This document shows positions 6,010 through 8,450 of a stretch of DNA of 8,450 bases, in pieces. Made by a program: the position numbers and the translations under genes. The notes under the pieces were generated by a model that saw only the letters and a list, made by a program, of their open reading frames with translations, was not told the origin of the DNA and searched no databases. Source of the DNA: Anaerolineae bacterium (GTDB lineage Bacteria > Chloroflexota > Anaerolineae > B4-G1 > SLSP01). Every line of letters starts with the position of its first letter. Within the stretch, counting starts at the first letter, position 1. The DNA lies in the NCBI GenBank assembly GCA_016934645.1, contig JAFGSL010000139.1, positions 1 to 8,450 on the forward strand, in the 5' to 3' direction.

Positions 6010-7002
6010 TCAGGCTACTATGACTGCCCCAGAAGCAGTGGGATCGAAACCTTCAGGCCAAAGCGTGTGTTGATTGTACGTGGCCTTGTCGAGTTTTGTC
6101 CCGTCCAGGCGCGCGTGGGTGAAGTTGGTCCACAGTAGCACAGCTCCCGACAAATCTGCCGTCGTCAAAATGGCTTCTTCTAGGTTGGCGCGCAGTAAGT
6201 TTGCTCCAGAGAGGTCCGCTTGTGAGAGGTCGGCCCATTTGAGGTTTGCCATAATCAGGTGAGTGCCATGCACATCCGCCTTACGCAGATCGACGCCGGT
6301 CAGTGTTGCGCCGCCGAGTTCGGCTTCGATCAAACGGCTTGCCCCCATAACGCTCCAGCCGAGTTTTGCGCCGACCAGGATTGTGTGAGACAGTTCTGCT
6401 TCTCTGAGAAACGCTCCTACCAGGTTCGCGCCTCGCATGTCCGCTTTGGCGAAGTTCACATTGTCTATTTCGGCCTCAACGAGATGGACGCGCCTGAGGT
6501 TGGCATGGGACAGCGTGATCCATGGCGCAGCAGTGGAAATCAGCCCAGCATTGTATAGAGTTTCCACGAGTTTCCCTTTTTCCTTGGGTGTGCTGTGTTC
6601 CAGGATTGCCAGCGTCCGTTCCTGGATCATAGCCAGCGCTGTCGATTGTGTCAGCTTTTCGGGTGTCAGCAGTGGCGTGAGCCAAAGCATGTAATCAGCA
6701 AACGAGATCAGCGCTTCTCGCGCGGTTGCGGAGGATGTGGGGGTGTCGTAGGCTGCTTCGCAAAAGGCGCTGAAGGACCTGCCGGTCAGTTCGATGCTGA
6801 GGTGGTTGAGCGATTCAAGAATATCGGCGTGAGCGGCGGCGCGCTGGACTGTCGCCAGATCAGCGGCGGCAGGTGCGATCAGGTTCTCGACGAGGCGTTG
6901 CTGGAGAATACGCAGCGTCGAAACTTGCGGATTTTCGTCTCCTGCGGCGGTGATGAGTTTTTGTAATCCTTGTTTGTAGTATTCGAATAATGCTTTGGTC
7001 AT
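6010..7002 (-). CDS. Pentapeptide-repeat protein with helical N-terminal domain
   Basis: A 330-residue protein from MTKALFEYYKQG. Residues about 1-155 are predicted helical and match no family I can name. From about 162 to 307 the A(D/N)Lxx pentapeptide pattern runs through roughly 28 units (for example ADLSQADLSGANLLRANL), which fold as a right-handed quadrilateral beta-helix. The C-terminal motif YNQHTLWPEGFDP (309-321) recurs at the end of many cyanobacterial and Chloroflexota pentapeptide proteins. Such proteins are usually of unknown function; some mimic DNA and bind gyrase, but nothing here shows that. The ATG at 7002 has GGAGGG 6 nt upstream; a GTG at 7020 in frame would swallow that site. 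It lies between two putative sugar enzymes without an obvious metabolic role, and a MITE-like element separates it from the gene upstream. It may be an insertion into the locus. Confidence 0.88.
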   Translation of the reverse strand: MTKALFEYYKQGLQKLITAAGDENPQVSTLRILQQRLVENLIAPAAADLATVQRAAAHADILESLNHLSIELTGRSFSAFCEAAYDTPTSSATAREALISFADYMLWLTPLLTPEKLTQSTALAMIQERTLAILEHSTPKEKGKLVETLYNAGLISTAAPWITLSHANLRRVHLVEAEIDNVNFAKADMRGANLVGAFLREAELSHTILVGAKLGWSVMGASRLIEAELGGATLTGVDLRKADVHGTHLIMANLKWADLSQADLSGANLLRANLEEAILTTADLSGAVLLWTNFTHARLDGTKLDKATYNQHTLWPEGFDPTASGAVIVA

Positions 7003-7008
7003 GGCGCG

Positions 7009-7014
7009 CCCTCC
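7009..7014 (-). promoter_or_regulatory. Ribosome-binding site deciding the pentapeptide gene start
   Basis: GGAGGG on the minus strand lies 6 nt before the ATG at 7002 and excludes the in-frame GTG at 7020 as the likely start. Confidence 0.7.
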
Positions 7015-7030
7015 GTACACATTGTCGAGC

Positions 7031-7036
7031 AGTATA
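7031..7036 (-). promoter_or_regulatory. Possible -10 element (TATACT) of the pentapeptide gene
   Basis: TATACT on the minus strand would place a start near 7024, giving a short leader of about 20 nt with the ribosome site. At 17 nt upstream the sequence is only TTTTTT (7054-7059), a poor -35. The surrounding GTAGTATACTG is identical to that of the antitoxin promoter (424-434). Weak on its own. Confidence 0.3.
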
Positions 7037-7077
7037 CTACTGATCCGGCCATAAAAAAACTAAAGCCATGCCGGTAT

Positions 7078-7213
7078 CTAGCAGCTTGTCGGAGAGATTG
7101 AGAAACCCGGTTTTTAGGCCGAAAAGCGCCCATTTTTGTGGCAAAAATACCTCGGCAAACGACCAAAAACCGGGTTTCTGACACGCGAATCGTTCTCTCC
7201 GACAGACTGCTAG
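7078..7213. mobile_element. MITE-like nested inverted-repeat element, 136 bp
   Basis: Terminal arms CTAGCAGCTTGTCGGAGAGA (7078-7097) and the reverse complement of 7194-7213 agree at 18 of 20 positions, differing only at two adjacent bases (CT versus TC). Inside lie a perfect 14-bp inverted repeat GAAACCCGGTTTTT (7102-7115 with 7165-7178), a GCCGA/TCGGC pair (7118-7122, 7152-7156) and a central stem ATTTTTG-TGG-CAAAAAT (7132-7148). It is non-coding. CTAG at both ends may be a 4-bp target duplication, as made by IS5-group elements (YTAR), leaving a 128-bp core (7082-7209) that starts CAG and ends CTG. Because CTAG is palindromic it could equally be part of the arms. GAAACCCGG/CCGGGTTTC cores are frequent in dispersed repeats of cyanobacteria and Chloroflexota. 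It fills the gap between the GH172 and pentapeptide genes; its RNA hairpin could end the upstream transcript. Confidence 0.65.
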
Positions 7214-7265
7214 CAGGCGTATAAGTGTTTAGCAAAATATGACTGGATCAGTAGATCGTCGAACA

Positions 7266-8330
7266 CTATCGCGACCAGCGTTCATGAACCGGTGGGAAAA
7301 GCGGATAAGGAGCATGCGGCTCGGATTGATACCAGTAGCCGACCGAGGCGATGTCGTCGGTCAGCGGCTCATATTTACCGTTGGGCCACCAACCCAGTGC
7401 CTGGATGGTCACTTTCAGATCATGCTTGAAACGGATGGGATCGAAGATGTGCCAGCGATAAAGATCGTGGCGCGGCACCTCACCAGGCTCTTTGCGATAG
7501 AGCGGGTAGCCGAGAAATGGCGTCGAGTAGGTTTCACCGCCGAATCCCCATGCGCCACCGAAGTAATCCTCCGTGCCGGTTCCACAGATGGTGGGGAACT
7601 CGGTCCCGCCGTCCCCGTCAATGTAGAACTTGATTTCGCCCTCGCCCCACCAGCCGTTGGAGAGCTGTGCCCAGGCCAGGAACGTGCCAACGTAATGCCC
7701 CTGTCCTTGCACGCCGTCGAGAAGGACGTGTTCTGGGTATTCGCGGGCGGTGAGCGAGCGCCGCCATTGTGCGTGGAAGTAGGCGGCGTTGTCGGGAATA
7801 GCGGTAAGCGCGTAGGTGATCTGGTAGAAGAAGCCGCTGATAGCGTCTTTGTGCTGGCTCTCGACGGTGATGCGCGCGTGTTTACGGAACGGCATCGGCC
7901 AATAGCTGTTGAACCCACCGGAGGGGTTCACTGCCATCGGCAGCGAGTTGACGTTGTGGCGCAGCGCGTGCCCGTTGCAGAAGAAGTCGCCCAACGGGAC
8001 TTCGATGGAGGGCGTTTCCTCGTCATCCCAGAAAAAGCGCAGGATTGTATCGCGGTAAGCACGTGGGTCTACCGTGATCCAGATGTGTTGAATGATGCCA
8101 GGCCCTTCGATATCCGCCAGCGTGGTCGTTGTGCCTGGCTCCAGCGTGATGCAGGGCCGGATCTTCCATCCCTGCCCCAACATCGAACCGGCATTACGGG
8201 TGTCAGGGATGGCTTTCGCACCACCCCCCTTCGCGCCGGTGGGGTTCTCGGCGGAGATCGAGCGTGTCTCCGCGTCGGAGAGCAGCGGTAGGCTTCCCAG
8301 TCCTAAATTGAGCCGATAGATTTCGTTCAT
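7266..8330 (-). CDS. DUF2961/GH172 family protein, probable furanosidase
   Basis: A 354-residue protein from MNEIYRLNLGLGSLP, without signal peptide or membrane segment, so apparently cytoplasmic. The N-terminal SAENPTGAKGGGAKA (26-40) and the central WWGEGEIKFYIDGD...FPTICGTGTEDYFGGAWGF (about 227-263) are hallmarks of DUF2961, now GH172. The GEGE glutamates (230, 232) and Glu254 of GTGTED are the candidate catalytic pair, by analogy with the two conserved glutamates of characterised GH172 alpha-D-fructofuranosidase/difructose dianhydride and arabinofuranosidase enzymes. The start is fixed by a perfect AGGAGG 5 nt before the ATG at 8330; an upstream ATG at 8387 adds 19 residues unlike the family. 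It would hydrolyse a furanosyl oligosaccharide brought in by a transporter outside the window. First gene of the visible cluster; no promoter is clear upstream. Length fits a single-domain member. Family near certain; substrate unknown. Confidence 0.9.
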   Translation of the reverse strand: MNEIYRLNLGLGSLPLLSDAETRSISAENPTGAKGGGAKAIPDTRNAGSMLGQGWKIRPCITLEPGTTTTLADIEGPGIIQHIWITVDPRAYRDTILRFFWDDEETPSIEVPLGDFFCNGHALRHNVNSLPMAVNPSGGFNSYWPMPFRKHARITVESQHKDAISGFFYQITYALTAIPDNAAYFHAQWRRSLTAREYPEHVLLDGVQGQGHYVGTFLAWAQLSNGWWGEGEIKFYIDGDGGTEFPTICGTGTEDYFGGAWGFGGETYSTPFLGYPLYRKEPGEVPRHDLYRWHIFDPIRFKHDLKVTIQALGWWPNGKYEPLTDDIASVGYWYQSEPHAPYPLFPPVHERWSR

Positions 8331-8335
8331 CAAAA

Positions 8336-8341
8336 CCTCCT
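8336..8341 (-). promoter_or_regulatory. Ribosome-binding site deciding the GH172 gene start
   Basis: Perfect AGGAGG on the minus strand, 5 nt before the ATG at 8330. It rules against the ATG at 8387, which would add 19 residues that do not resemble the family. Confidence 0.75.
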
Positions 8342-8450
8342 CAAAAATAGTCGTGCAGTCTTTAGTCTCAGTAGATCGAAATTTCATAGCAACGGTGCTG
8401 CAACAGCCGTAATCTGAGAGACAACATCATAATGATTTTCGAGAGCTTGC
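8342..8450. other. Non-coding edge upstream of the GH172 gene
   Basis: The remaining 109 bp to the window edge hold no supported gene. Minor structure only: TCTCAG (8366-8371) pairs with CTGAGA (8414-8419), and GCTG-CAA-CAGC (8397-8407) is a short hairpin. No acceptable -35/-10 pair for the GH172 gene was found, so its promoter may be further upstream or it may belong to a longer operon. Confidence 0.4.

Noticed and set aside
7078..7213. Simple intrinsic terminator of the GH172 gene
   Set aside because: The structure is far longer than a terminator, with outer arms and nested stems, lies 53 bp past the stop, and has no T-run after its outer stem. It may still block transcription, but that is not its simplest description.
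7239..8291. Plus-strand open frame of 350 codons opposite the GH172 gene
   Set aside because: It is antisense to a strongly conserved gene over nearly its whole length, its translation has no family look, and there is no plus-strand gene context. Long antisense frames are expected opposite GC-rich coding sequence.
8331..8387. Nineteen-residue N-terminal extension of the GH172 protein
   Set aside because: It contains the perfect AGGAGG site and its residues do not resemble the family's N-terminus.

Overview
The window looks like accessory chromosome from a moderately GC-rich, free-living bacterium. A member of the Chloroflexota (Anaerolineae-like) is my best guess. It rests on the mix of families (GH172/DUF2961, DUF4432, an enolase-superfamily dehydratase-like protein, a TumE-like toxin module, a pentapeptide protein ending in a WPEGFDP motif) and on the repetitive intergenic DNA. 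No rRNA or universal marker is present, so the assignment is tentative. All nine supported genes, one of them partial, lie on the minus strand. Every gap is shorter than 300 bp.

In transcription order (right to left): a GH172/DUF2961 glycoside hydrolase-like protein (7266-8330); a 136-bp MITE-like inverted-repeat element (7078-7213); a pentapeptide-repeat protein (6010-7002); a CehA/McbA-like PHP metallohydrolase (4683-5963) followed directly by a perfect 14-bp hairpin; a VOC/glyoxalase-fold protein (4153-4536) and an alpha/beta hydrolase (3062-4150) only 2 nt apart; an enolase-superfamily protein (1659-2924); a DUF4432 aldose-epimerase-like protein (514-1602); and a small two-gene module (1-383) resembling a TumE-type toxin preceded by its antitoxin, with its own good promoter.

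Apart from the pentapeptide protein and the terminal module, the set reads as a carbohydrate-catabolism locus. GH172 would release a furanose, DUF4432 would equilibrate anomers, the alpha/beta hydrolase would cleave an ester or lactone, and the enolase-fold protein would dehydrate a sugar acid. The VOC and PHP proteins have unassigned chemistry. No transporter, dehydrogenase, kinase, aldolase or regulator is in view, so the pathway is incomplete here and the substrate cannot be named.

The intergenic DNA is the most unusual part. There are two separate clusters of degenerate 7-bp repeats abutting stop codons (1622-1656 and 2960-3068), a nested hairpin element with imperfect 20-bp terminal inverted repeats, and a perfect hairpin at 4647-4678. 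I do not see a wholly new molecular system. The best leads are the MITE-like element, the heptamer repeats, the sugar-acid cluster with altered active-site positions, and the edge toxin-antitoxin module.
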